Part shown: piece after piece, positions 7,572 to 15,538 of the stretch
Layout of the letters: every line of letters starts with the position of its first letter
Numbering within the stretch: position 1 is the stretch's first letter
Origin: Saprospiraceae bacterium
GTDB taxonomy: Bacteria > Bacteroidota > Bacteroidia > Chitinophagales > Saprospiraceae
Assembly: GCA_020436955.1 (NCBI GenBank)
Contig: JAGQWW010000016.1
Coordinates: 1-17,064, forward strand
Direction of reading: 5' to 3'
Length of the DNA: 17,064 nt
Program-made: the position numbers and the translations under genes
Notes under the pieces: generated by a model
The model's input: only the letters and a program-made list of their open reading frames with translations
Databases searched by the model: none
Told to the model about the DNA's origin: nothing

Positions 7572-8639
7572 CTACCATCTCAACAAGGCGGCACCCCAGG
7601 TAAATCCGCTACCGAAGGCGGCCAGGGAAACGAGGTCACCATCTTTTACTGCTCCTGCTTCCCAGGCTTCGCATAAGGCAATGGGTACGGAGGCAGCAGT
7701 AGTGTTGCCGTATTTTTGGATGTTGTTCCAAACCTGATCGTCTCTGAGGCCCATTCGTTTTTGTACAAATTGGCTGATGCGGAGGTTGGCCTGGTGTGGA
7801 ACCATCATATTGATATCTGTAGGTTGGAGTCCTGCATCCTGCAAGGTTTCCATGATTACTTCAGGGAATTTTTGAACGGCCATTTTAAATACAAACTGGC
7901 CTTCCATATCCGGAAAAAGCTGGGCATTGTCCATCATGTGTTGGGTGACAAACATCTCACCATATTCTACATCCGGGTAGCCGTAATCAACTTCTTCTTC
8001 CTGGTGCTTTGTATGGTATCCTCCATGACAGCCCGGATTGATGAAAGCAAGCTTTTCAGCATAAGTACCGTCTGAATGCAATTTGGTGGAAAGGATACCC
8101 TGTCCTTCTTTTTCAGTAGGTTGAAGTACAACTGCTCCTGCGCCATCACCAAAGATGACTGTAACGTTTCTTCCTCTGGTTGTAAAATCAAGTCCCATAG
8201 AGTGCATCTCTGCACCAATGAGCAGGATGTTCTTATACATGCCTGACTTGATAAACTGGTCGGCGATAGAAAGCCCGTATACAAATCCTGAACATTGGTT
8301 ACGGATGTCGAGCGCTCCAACCTCAGTATTGGTTATGCCCAGTTCACGTTGCACCAGTACGCCACAACCCGGAAAATAGTAATCTGGGCTCAGGGTAGCG
8401 AAAATGATGAAATCAACGTCTTCTTTTTGAATACCGGCACGTTCGATGGCTAATTCAGCGGCACGTGCGCCCATGGTGGTGGTAGTTTCTTCATGCTTTC
8501 TACCGTAACGGCGTTCCTGGATGCCTGTACGCTCCTGGATCCACTCATCACTGGTCTCCATTACTTTCTCTAAGTCCTGGTTTTTGACCACTTTTTTAGG
8601 CAGGTATTTCCCTATTCCTGCAATCTTAGTACGTATCAT
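7572..8639 (-). CDS. fabH: 3-oxoacyl-ACP synthase III (FabH)
   Basis: FabH condenses an acyl-CoA primer with malonyl-ACP to start fatty acid synthesis in the cytoplasm. The catalytic triad is complete: C116 in NQCSGFVYGL, H282 in VPHQANLRI and N312 in KYGNTTAAS. The N-terminal TSDEWIQERTGIQERR and the C-terminal GSGFTWGAALLRW are also standard. At 355 residues it is some 30 longer than the E. coli enzyme (317). The extra length is mostly an acidic, His- and Tyr-rich insertion around residues 203-240. The ATG at 8639 begins MIRTKIAGIGKYLP, the normal family start. It is flanked by repeat-filled gaps of 145 and 279 bases and is probably transcribed alone. A related condensing enzyme of another pathway cannot be fully excluded, but the motifs favour FabH. 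Confidence 0.92.
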   Translation of the reverse strand: MIRTKIAGIGKYLPKKVVKNQDLEKVMETSDEWIQERTGIQERRYGRKHEETTTTMGARAAELAIERAGIQKEDVDFIIFATLSPDYYFPGCGVLVQRELGITNTEVGALDIRNQCSGFVYGLSIADQFIKSGMYKNILLIGAEMHSMGLDFTTRGRNVTVIFGDGAGAVVLQPTEKEGQGILSTKLHSDGTYAEKLAFINPGCHGGYHTKHQEEEVDYGYPDVEYGEMFVTQHMMDNAQLFPDMEGQFVFKMAVQKFPEVIMETLQDAGLQPTDINMMVPHQANLRISQFVQKRMGLRDDQVWNNIQKYGNTTAASVPIALCEAWEAGAVKDGDLVSLAAFGSGFTWGAALLRW

Positions 8640-8700
8640 ATCTTGGTGTATTGGTTAGTAAAGTTGATCGTACAATTATAAGCAATTTAGGGGGATTTTT

Positions 8701-8915
8701 GGCTATTAGCTTTTGGCCTTTAGCCTCTAGCAATCTATGATGAATTTACGATTTATGAGTAGGTCAATCGTAGCGTCCGTCGCGTCCGTGGCGGTGAAAA
8801 GAAAATTCACCGCTAAGGGCGCAAAGGACGCTACGCAAAATAACCACGTAAACCGTAAACCGTAAATCGTAAATAAAAAAGGCCAAAAGCCAATGGCCAA
8901 TAGCTAATAGCCTTT
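8701..8915. repeat. Nested palindrome with heptamer arms and a GC-rich core
   Basis: The left arm steps by seven from 8701 (GGCTATT, AGCTTTT, GGCCTTT, AGCCTCT, AGCAATC, TATGATG, AATTTAC, GATTTAT). The right arm does so from 8846 (ACGTAAA, CCGTAAA, CCGTAAA, TCGTAAA, TAAAAAA, GGCCAAA, AGCCAAT, GGCCAAT, AGCTAAT, AGCCTTT). Inverted pairs lie around nearly one centre: GGCTATTAGC 8701-8710 with 8903-8912; TTTACGATTTA 8745-8755 with 8863-8873; CGTAGCGTCC 8769-8778 with 8826-8835; GCGGTGAA 8791-8798 with 8806-8813. The core also repeats GCGTCCGTC/GCGTCCGTG in 9-base steps. It fills most of the fabH-macroglobulin gap and ends three bases from the macroglobulin stop. Confidence 0.85.
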
Positions 8916-8918
8916 CGA

Positions 8919-11900
8919 TCAATCAATCTTCAACCTCACGCCTGCCGAATGGCTTGTAAATTCCGGTGCATACATACACTGGATATTTGATATTCCATTG
9001 GAGAAGTCTCCTGCATGTTGCACCCGCAAGGGATATTCAAATACATACGTACCTTTTGGGAGATAGGAGAAAAAGAAATTGGTTGCTACATCACCCGGAC
9101 TTTCGTAATACCCTAATCCATCCTGCCATTTGTATTGACTAAGTACTTGGATAGGTTCCAGTCCGGCGGCTCGCATATCTTTCAAGTGGACGTACTCCAT
9201 ATCACGATCTACGCGGAGTTCAATTCTGATTTTGAGTTTGTCGCCTATTTTGATTTTTGAATAAATGCCATTCTCTTTTTCGAGACTTTGCAGTTTTTCA
9301 CCGGTATCAGTATTCACCACTTTAAAAATGTCCTTTTTCAAAGTCAAAGGAGTCTCTTCAAAAGTGGTGATCTTATCCAATTGCTCGAAATATTGCCAAT
9401 ACATGGCACCCCAGGCTACATTTTTATTAGGATTTTCTACTTTAATGGTAGCAACTGAAGATCGTCCTGCATCTTTTTCCTTTTGCTCCAGATAATCTCC
9501 GGACCAGGAGGTTTTAAAATAACCCGTTCCAGCTTCCTGATCAAAATCGGAAGATTTGAATTTTTCACCTGCCCATTCAAATGAGACAGGTTTATCTTCC
9601 AATAACCAGTTGTCACCATTCATAAGTAAGGCGTAAACAGCATTGGCGGTAGCCTTGGTGGTTTTCCAGTGCGTTGTTTGCTTATTTTTCAACAACCATA
9701 CCTTCAAATCATCAACCGCTTTAGGATCTTTCGCCACTTCTTCAAACACCTCGATCATCAATGCGTGGGTCTCGATTGGTGCCTGGTACCACCACCATCC
9801 ACGTGGATATTTCCAGTACATACCCATTTCAGGATTATTCAGGCTACGTTCTTTGAGTGATCTTACGATTTGTGCAGGCACTTCATTTTCAGCTTCCCAT
9901 CGTTGCAAAGAAAGGGCCAGCATACCTTGTTGGTAATCCCCTTTATCCAATGCATATTTTTTAGCTTGGCCTAGATAATACGCAATGGCAGGAATATGCT
10001 CCTGATTAAATGGATGGGTTCCTTCTCCTGTTTTGGTTTGTTTCCAGTTCCCTTCACGGATAAAGTAGGACCTTGCGTGTAAGTAATGGATAACCATATT
10101 ATCAAGATGATCATTCTCCAGTGAAGTATTTCCTTTCTTCACCATCTCTAACAGTTCTTTATAATGCTCATTCAAGGAGAAATCAATAAACCCAATGGCC
10201 TTTCTAATCATTCCTTCACTATCCTGGTCAGTTGTTACCCCCAAATGCTCCAAACGACCCATGCCTTCTACAAGGTATTGGGTAATGTACCAACTTGGTC
10301 TTCCTCCCGGAAACCAACTCCAACCGCCATTTCCTTCTTGTCTTTCAGCCAATTTGCGGAGGGCATTTTGCTTTTCGTTACCCATTCGATTGAGGTCAAA
10401 AAGAAGCCCGATATTTTTACGTTGAGCAGCTTCAGATTGTGCTTGTAAAACCCAGGGTGTTTCTTCCAGCAAGGCAGACTTTAATTCCTGGTTTTTGGTC
10501 AGCTGACTTTCAAGAGCTTCCGGCTGGTAATTTTTCCAGGCATCAAATACTCGTTTTACTTTGGGATGTGCATTGGCCACATGACTCGCCAGTGAGTTTG
10601 CATAATATCTGCTAAAAATCTGCTCTGTACACTCGTAAGGATATTCCATCAAGTAGGGTAGGGACTTCACTGCATACCAGGCTGGATTCTGGGTGAATTC
10701 CAAAGTCATTCGCTGGTGAGTCAGGGTATTTGAAGTGTTGTCTCTAAGGTTTTGTAATACAAATGTTCCTTTGGATTCACCTCTCAATGGCAAAGGCAAA
10801 GATTCCGTTACCAACATACGGTTGGTCAAAACAGGTAGTGCACTTTCTTCTCCATCTGAAAAATTTCCGGCTTTGGCAATTACTCGATGGGTAACAGCCT
10901 GCACATCTTTCAAAGGAATCTGCAGTGGCCATTTGAAGCTTTCTGAACTTCCTGCTTTGATTTGGAATGGTTGTTCTAAATCAATATTGGCTAGTTGCTT
11001 ATTCACAGGTTCACCTGAAATAGCATCCAGCAATTCCAATCGAACTGTTCCTTCCAGGTCTTTATCTGAAAGGTTAACCACTTTTGCCGAATACAAAATT
11101 TCATCTCCTTCCCGGAAAAATCGTGGAGGATTAGGCACTACCATCAGGTCTTTCTGAGTAACCACTTCTTGGGTGATAATCCCTGAGGCCAATTTCTTGG
11201 TCTGTGCCAGCCCCATGAATTTCCATTTGGTCAGGGCTTCATTCATGGTGAATGAGAAAATGACATTTCCATCCTTGTCCGTTTTCAAATCGGGGTAGAA
11301 AAAGACGGTTTCTTTGAGGTTGGTGCGGATGGGGACATCATCTGTTTCTTGTATTTCCTCATCCGGAACTTCCTCTATAGTTGGTGCAGGCTCTGCAGTT
11401 CTTGGTGGTTCCATTTCTGCTACATCTGCTTCCATGGCCTCATTTCTCATATTACTTCTTTTCTCAACGCTTCCTACTGCCATATCCATCATAAGAGCGT
11501 CTCCTCTTCCGTATTGATTTCCAATATATTTAAAGTTTAGGAAAGGATAGGCTGGGTCAGACACATTGTAAAATGTCTGCCAATTTCTGGATAATAACTG
11601 CCCGTGTTGAACTTGAAAACCAATAGCGGAAGGCCATGCTCTGATTCCAACTGTAGGGAATGGACTAAATGTCCAACTATTTGCAGCAAATGCATCCAGC
11701 GACGCATCATACATAGATACTAGCATTTCTGCTGCTACCTGATCTTTTTTCTGACCACTTACTTTAATGCTCCAGGTTTCCTTGCTACCTGGCTCAAGTT
11801 TGTCCCTAAAGGTTGAAAAACTTACTTCAAGGTCTTTATTGGACCAGGGTACCGTAACTTTTCTTTGGTGATTAAAAAATCGATTTTGCTGTACATAACT

Positions 11901-14900
11901 AAATTGGAAATTAATGTTTCCACGATCGTTTTCTGAAACGGGAATGGTGATGGATGAATTGGTCACCATGTTTTTCCAATAAGGACTTTTTTTATCAACT
12001 ACTCTGGTTTCCTTAATGAGTACCGGAATATTATTTTCAGATGTCTTCATGTGAAGGATGCCGGTTGCACCTGGCTCATAAGACTCATCTAAATTGCTAA
12101 TCGACAAGAAGTCTGGTCCTACAGGTTGGCTGTTTTTTACATCATTTACCTCAATAATTTTCTTCTGTTCGATATTCAGTCCGCTTTTGTCCTTAGCTGA
12201 AATCGTTACCAGGTAGTTTCCTTGAGACCTCGCAGTAGACGAAATTGGAATCGAAGTTTTACCGGAAACAGAAACTGTTTTTTCCCATACCATCTTCTCA
12301 ACCGGCCAATTTTGAATATCCTCTTGTCCATTAAAGCTGAGATAGGGGAACAGTTTTTTAAATTCACTTTCTTCCATTCCGATCTGATCCGGATATTCCC
12401 AATATCTTTTGATAACAGGGCGATCCGGATGTTTTAATTGCTCAATTTTTATATTTACCTCTGCTGAAAGATCTTTTCCCTGTATATTACTACTCTGCAA
12501 TTCTAAGGCGTTCCATTGGTCCAATTCAATATTTTGATCAGTAAGAATATCGAGATACAGACTGGTGTATGCCAATTTAATGGATGATTGATTAGAATGG
12601 GTTTCACCATTTTCATCTGTTACATCCACATATATTGTATAGTTAAATTCCGGTTTAGTTTCCTTATCGATTGTTGGATCAGGCAAGGCTTCAAATGTAA
12701 ATTCGAAAGTACCATCCTCTTTAGTTTCCCCAGTTCCATTTTTAATCGTTGTTTCAGGACTTGAAAAAGCCGGTCCGCCCCATCTCCACCAAGGCCAGTA
12801 GAGGTATCTGATATTTCTAACTATTCTATAGGTTATCTGGCCACCATCAATTGGGTAACCCGCATAGGCCATAGCCTGTCCTTTGATCTTGACCTGGTCC
12901 CCAAGTGCAATCTCCTCTTTATATTCTTCCAGAGTCACTTCAAATTTTGGACGTTTATATTCTTCCACCCTAAAGGAAATACTACTTCTGTGTTGGTTAA
13001 AAAGGTTACCTGAACCCTGTATTCTCATATTTCCCAATAAACCGGTTCCAGGTGTATTGAAACTGGCAGAACAGGTACCAAACTCATTGGTTTGTAGTTG
13101 TACCGTTTCAATTACCTGATTATTAGCATCATATAAGGAGAAATCGATTTTTTCATTAGGGACAATAGTTGGAATTTGATTAGCATCAAATTGCAGAACC
13201 ACTGCTTTAAAGTGGACCGTTTGTCCCGGCCTGTATATCTTTCGATCAAGGAAGAAAAAGATGCTATGGTAACTTTGATCCGGGTAATTCCTATAGGTAT
13301 AAAAATTATCACTGGGGAATTGAATGTCGTCTCCGTTTTCCAGTCTTATTTTAAAATAATTGGTTCTTTCAGGGACAAAAGAAAACATACCATCCTCGTT
13401 GGTTTGTGTTTTCCCAATTCTTTTTAAAATGTTTTTCCGGGTCAATTGGGAGTATTCATTTGTAAAAAAGGTAGCATCGACACCTTTTATTGGAGTCCCT
13501 TTTTCCCTGTTTAGAACTGCATAATTACTTTCACTTTGGTTGTATTCATTCAACTTAATCAGCGCCATGTCAGATATTTGGAACAAGGCAAATGAAACTG
13601 CTCCTCCGTCTTCTTCAAAATTTTTATTATCGGACACTTGTAAAATATACTGCCCATAATTTTGAGAAGGAAGGGAGAATTCCAAAGAATGGTTTCTCAG
13701 GTCCTGCGCATTAGGAAGAGAAATTTCTAATGATGTTACTTCAGGTAATTTATTGATAAAGCTCATCCTTTCGGTCCACCGAGTATCATTAAAGGTTTCC
13801 AATTCTTTTTCTGTCAATTTGACTAACCTGGCAAATGCTTTATCAATATTTTGATATGATATTTTAGCTAAGATATTGTTGGTAGAAGTGAAGATGGCTT
13901 CAGTTTCCAGCCCTAAAGATTTGGATTTAAGGCGGGAAAGAAGGCTTTGACATTTTTTTGCGCCCATAGAGCCCGGATATCTATCCATGGCCTCTGTGCA
14001 AATATTCGCAGCTTCCAATAATTTGTCCTTCAATGCTTTCTGCTCAGGGCTGACTTCCTGCCAGTATGGCTGGGATTCAAATTTTTGACCTTCCTGTTGC
14101 GCAATTTGGGCCAATTCGTAGGATAATTGACTTTGAAGAGGATCACCTTCATACTTTTTATTTAAGCGTAGAATGGCTTTATTAAATAATTCATCCTTGT
14201 TTGGGGAGATGCTATTATTTTTTACAAATGAAAGCCTATCGAGATTGGCATCTAATAATGCGGCTTTATTGGATCTGTTTATTTGTTCTTGTAAAGTTCT
14301 CTGGAAAAGTAAAATAGAATACCATTTGTTGGAACTTGAATCTCTGGTCTCAAATTGGTGTCGTGCGAATATTTCTGCATCCGCAAAGGCCACTTCATCC
14401 TCTATTTGAAAGGCGTACGAAGGTTGATCCAGGGAAAAACGATCATTTTTAAAATAATCTAGAGCCTCAAAGGCAAGCAAATCAAATAGGGTAGTACGCC
14501 GATTGTCCTTTTTATTATAATTGGACAATAAAGGTTGGATCGAAGCTAATTTTATGCTGGATAAATTGTCATGATTCAATGACTTGAAATAAAGGTCTGT
14601 TATCTTCTTTACAAATTCTTCGTATGTCCATGTCTCGATGTCTTCATTGACCTTCCCTGAAATCTCAGTTCTATCTCTTATTTTCCATAGGTTTCCATCA
14701 AGATAAGATTGGTAAAAAGAGGCCAGGTAACTCTGCATTAATGGTTGCGCAGGGAAATCTAGCGAGTCTATTTTTTCCTCCAGCATTTTTAACCCTGATG
14801 AAAATCCATTTTCATTGAGTTGCTGTTCATATTTAAACTTATAAATAAGACACTTGACTTCCTGAGGACCATTGGTGTCTGTTTTCGCCAGGTTAAATAG

Positions 14901-15113
14901 TTCATTCACTTTTTCAAGGGCGGATTTGGGTAATCCCTTTTGTTCCAAACTATCTATTTCGGCCCATGCTTTTTGATATTCTTCAGGAGGAATTGAATCC
15001 ATGTTAGTTAGATTGTTGGTTTTCGAATTGGATTCAGAAAGAGGGGTTTTGCAACCTGCCAAAAGCCATATATTGGCAATAAGTAAAAATAAAACGTGTT
15101 TCGGGGCTATCAT
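8919..15113 (-). CDS. Alpha-2-macroglobulin family lipoprotein with thioester motif
   Basis: A 2064-residue bacterial alpha-2-macroglobulin, thought to trap attacking proteases in the envelope. The lipobox LLAGC gives lipidated C21. Residues about 35-410 form a helical extension not present in the shorter E. coli homologue YfhM (about 1650 residues). An MG2-like domain with YRPGQTVHFKAVV begins near residue 625. Residues 1211-1262 are a Met/Glu/Pro-rich linker that may be the protease bait. The A2M signature follows from R1263 (RTNLKETVFFYPDL, then NEALTKWKFMGLAQT). The thioester motif is CTEQ at C1495-Q1498 in YPYECTEQIFSRYY, intact, followed by the helical thioester domain (NGGWSWFPGG near 1600). 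A C-terminal MG domain contains DMRAAGLEPIQVLSQY near residue 1980. No pbpC partner gene is adjacent. The ATG at 15113 is supported by the signal peptide. Confidence 0.93.
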   Translation of the reverse strand: MIAPKHVLFLLIANIWLLAGCKTPLSESNSKTNNLTNMDSIPPEEYQKAWAEIDSLEQKGLPKSALEKVNELFNLAKTDTNGPQEVKCLIYKFKYEQQLNENGFSSGLKMLEEKIDSLDFPAQPLMQSYLASFYQSYLDGNLWKIRDRTEISGKVNEDIETWTYEEFVKKITDLYFKSLNHDNLSSIKLASIQPLLSNYNKKDNRRTTLFDLLAFEALDYFKNDRFSLDQPSYAFQIEDEVAFADAEIFARHQFETRDSSSNKWYSILLFQRTLQEQINRSNKAALLDANLDRLSFVKNNSISPNKDELFNKAILRLNKKYEGDPLQSQLSYELAQIAQQEGQKFESQPYWQEVSPEQKALKDKLLEAANICTEAMDRYPGSMGAKKCQSLLSRLKSKSLGLETEAIFTSTNNILAKISYQNIDKAFARLVKLTEKELETFNDTRWTERMSFINKLPEVTSLEISLPNAQDLRNHSLEFSLPSQNYGQYILQVSDNKNFEEDGGAVSFALFQISDMALIKLNEYNQSESNYAVLNREKGTPIKGVDATFFTNEYSQLTRKNILKRIGKTQTNEDGMFSFVPERTNYFKIRLENGDDIQFPSDNFYTYRNYPDQSYHSIFFFLDRKIYRPGQTVHFKAVVLQFDANQIPTIVPNEKIDFSLYDANNQVIETVQLQTNEFGTCSASFNTPGTGLLGNMRIQGSGNLFNQHRSSISFRVEEYKRPKFEVTLEEYKEEIALGDQVKIKGQAMAYAGYPIDGGQITYRIVRNIRYLYWPWWRWGGPAFSSPETTIKNGTGETKEDGTFEFTFEALPDPTIDKETKPEFNYTIYVDVTDENGETHSNQSSIKLAYTSLYLDILTDQNIELDQWNALELQSSNIQGKDLSAEVNIKIEQLKHPDRPVIKRYWEYPDQIGMEESEFKKLFPYLSFNGQEDIQNWPVEKMVWEKTVSVSGKTSIPISSTARSQGNYLVTISAKDKSGLNIEQKKIIEVNDVKNSQPVGPDFLSISNLDESYEPGATGILHMKTSENNIPVLIKETRVVDKKSPYWKNMVTNSSITIPVSENDRGNINFQFSYVQQNRFFNHQRKVTVPWSNKDLEVSFSTFRDKLEPGSKETWSIKVSGQKKDQVAAEMLVSMYDASLDAFAANSWTFSPFPTVGIRAWPSAIGFQVQHGQLLSRNWQTFYNVSDPAYPFLNFKYIGNQYGRGDALMMDMAVGSVEKRSNMRNEAMEADVAEMEPPRTAEPAPTIEEVPDEEIQETDDVPIRTNLKETVFFYPDLKTDKDGNVIFSFTMNEALTKWKFMGLAQTKKLASGIITQEVVTQKDLMVVPNPPRFFREGDEILYSAKVVNLSDKDLEGTVRLELLDAISGEPVNKQLANIDLEQPFQIKAGSSESFKWPLQIPLKDVQAVTHRVIAKAGNFSDGEESALPVLTNRMLVTESLPLPLRGESKGTFVLQNLRDNTSNTLTHQRMTLEFTQNPAWYAVKSLPYLMEYPYECTEQIFSRYYANSLASHVANAHPKVKRVFDAWKNYQPEALESQLTKNQELKSALLEETPWVLQAQSEAAQRKNIGLLFDLNRMGNEKQNALRKLAERQEGNGGWSWFPGGRPSWYITQYLVEGMGRLEHLGVTTDQDSEGMIRKAIGFIDFSLNEHYKELLEMVKKGNTSLENDHLDNMVIHYLHARSYFIREGNWKQTKTGEGTHPFNQEHIPAIAYYLGQAKKYALDKGDYQQGMLALSLQRWEAENEVPAQIVRSLKERSLNNPEMGMYWKYPRGWWWYQAPIETHALMIEVFEEVAKDPKAVDDLKVWLLKNKQTTHWKTTKATANAVYALLMNGDNWLLEDKPVSFEWAGEKFKSSDFDQEAGTGYFKTSWSGDYLEQKEKDAGRSSVATIKVENPNKNVAWGAMYWQYFEQLDKITTFEETPLTLKKDIFKVVNTDTGEKLQSLEKENGIYSKIKIGDKLKIRIELRVDRDMEYVHLKDMRAAGLEPIQVLSQYKWQDGLGYYESPGDVATNFFFSYLPKGTYVFEYPLRVQHAGDFSNGISNIQCMYAPEFTSHSAGVRLKID

Positions 15114-15130
15114 ATGTTTTAATTTTTTTC

Positions 15131-15156
15131 AAAAAAGCATACATCTGAAAGATGTA
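15131..15156 (-). terminator. Terminator-like hairpin in the macroglobulin leader
   Basis: On the minus strand TACATCT (15156-15150), loop TTC, then AGATGTA (15146-15140) are followed after three bases by six Ts (15136-15131), only 17 bases before the macroglobulin ATG. The shape is that of a weak intrinsic terminator. It could stop read-through from ribB or attenuate the macroglobulin gene. The stem is short and AT-rich, so confidence is modest. Confidence 0.4.
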
Positions 15157-15185
15157 ATCACCTTCCAAAAGGGTGGCAAGCTAAA

Positions 15186-15225
15186 GGTTAAATATATCTA
15201 AAATAGACTTAGATAAGGATTAACC
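15186..15225. promoter_or_regulatory. Two-layer dyad upstream of the macroglobulin gene
   Basis: GGTTAA (15186-15191) and TTAACC (15220-15225) enclose TATCTAA (15195-15201) and TTAGATA (15209-15215), all about one centre near 15205. The element lies about 73-112 bases before the macroglobulin ATG and outside the heptamer arrays. It could be an operator for a dimeric regulator or an RNA hairpin. No regulator can be named. Confidence 0.45.
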
Positions 15226-15257
15226 GATCCATTATTATTAGGCTGGAAATTTAAAAA

Positions 15258-15348
15258 TAGCCTTTGGCTGTTGGCTATTGGCTATTGGCTTTTGTAAGGT
15301 CTTTAGTCTTTAGTCTTTGGACTTTGGATGCTGTTGACAATTAGCTTT
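15258..15348. repeat. Heptamer array C between ribB and the macroglobulin gene
   Basis: The plus strand keeps a strict 7-base register: TAGCCTT, TGGCTGT, TGGCTAT, TGGCTAT, TGGCTTT, TGTAAGG, TCTTTAG, TCTTTAG, TCTTTGG, ACTTTGG, ATGCTGT, TGACAAT, TAGCTTT. The word changes from TGGCTAT to TCTTTAG without a phase slip. TGGCTAT is the same word, in another phase, as in the palindrome arms at 8701 and 8881. Confidence 0.8.
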
Positions 15349-15364
15349 GAGCTAGAGGTCTTTC

Positions 15365-15401
15365 ACACCCTAATCCCCTCAAGGGGGTGGCAAAAGGGTG
15401 T
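15365..15401. repeat. Nested hairpin with CCCC-TCAA-GGGG core
   Basis: ACACCC (15365-15370) pairs with GGGTGT (15396-15401) and encloses CCCCTCAAGGGG (15375-15386), a four-base stem with a TCAA loop. It lies between two heptamer arrays in the ribB-macroglobulin gap. It may terminate ribB transcription or be another repeat type. No T-tract follows on the minus strand. Confidence 0.5.
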
Positions 15402-15434
15402 TTTGTCTTCAGTATTATTCTTATCTCAATATTC

Positions 15435-15538
15435 CTCCATTCTAATACCTACGATCCAGCATCGAGAAACCAGCATCCAGCATCATACCCCATACATCAT
15501 ACCCCATACATCATACTTCATACTTCATACTTCAATTC
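15435..15538. repeat. Heptamer array D at the 3' end of ribB
   Basis: Fifteen consecutive 7-base units on the plus strand each start with C: CTCCATT, CTAATAC, CTACGAT, CCAGCAT, CGAGAAA, CCAGCAT, CCAGCAT, CATACCC, CATACAT, CATACCC, CATACAT, CATACTT, CATACTT, CATACTT, CAATTCC. Read on the minus strand these are the TATGANN and ATGCTGG words of the array at 7475. The last unit overlaps the first base of the ribB stop codon (15541-15539 on the minus strand). A spurious plus-strand frame through it encodes only repeated residues. Confidence 0.85.

Noticed and set aside
7967..8320. Second minus-strand frame of 117 codons inside fabH
   Set aside because: It is an out-of-frame shadow of fabH, whose own frame has an intact catalytic triad.
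8701..8915. Miniature transposon (MITE)
   Set aside because: Arms are period-7 words also found elsewhere as plain tandem arrays, and no target-site duplication was seen at the edges.
15435..15538. CRISPR array
   Set aside because: Units are 7 bases with no spacers and no cas genes; these are simple tandem heptamers.
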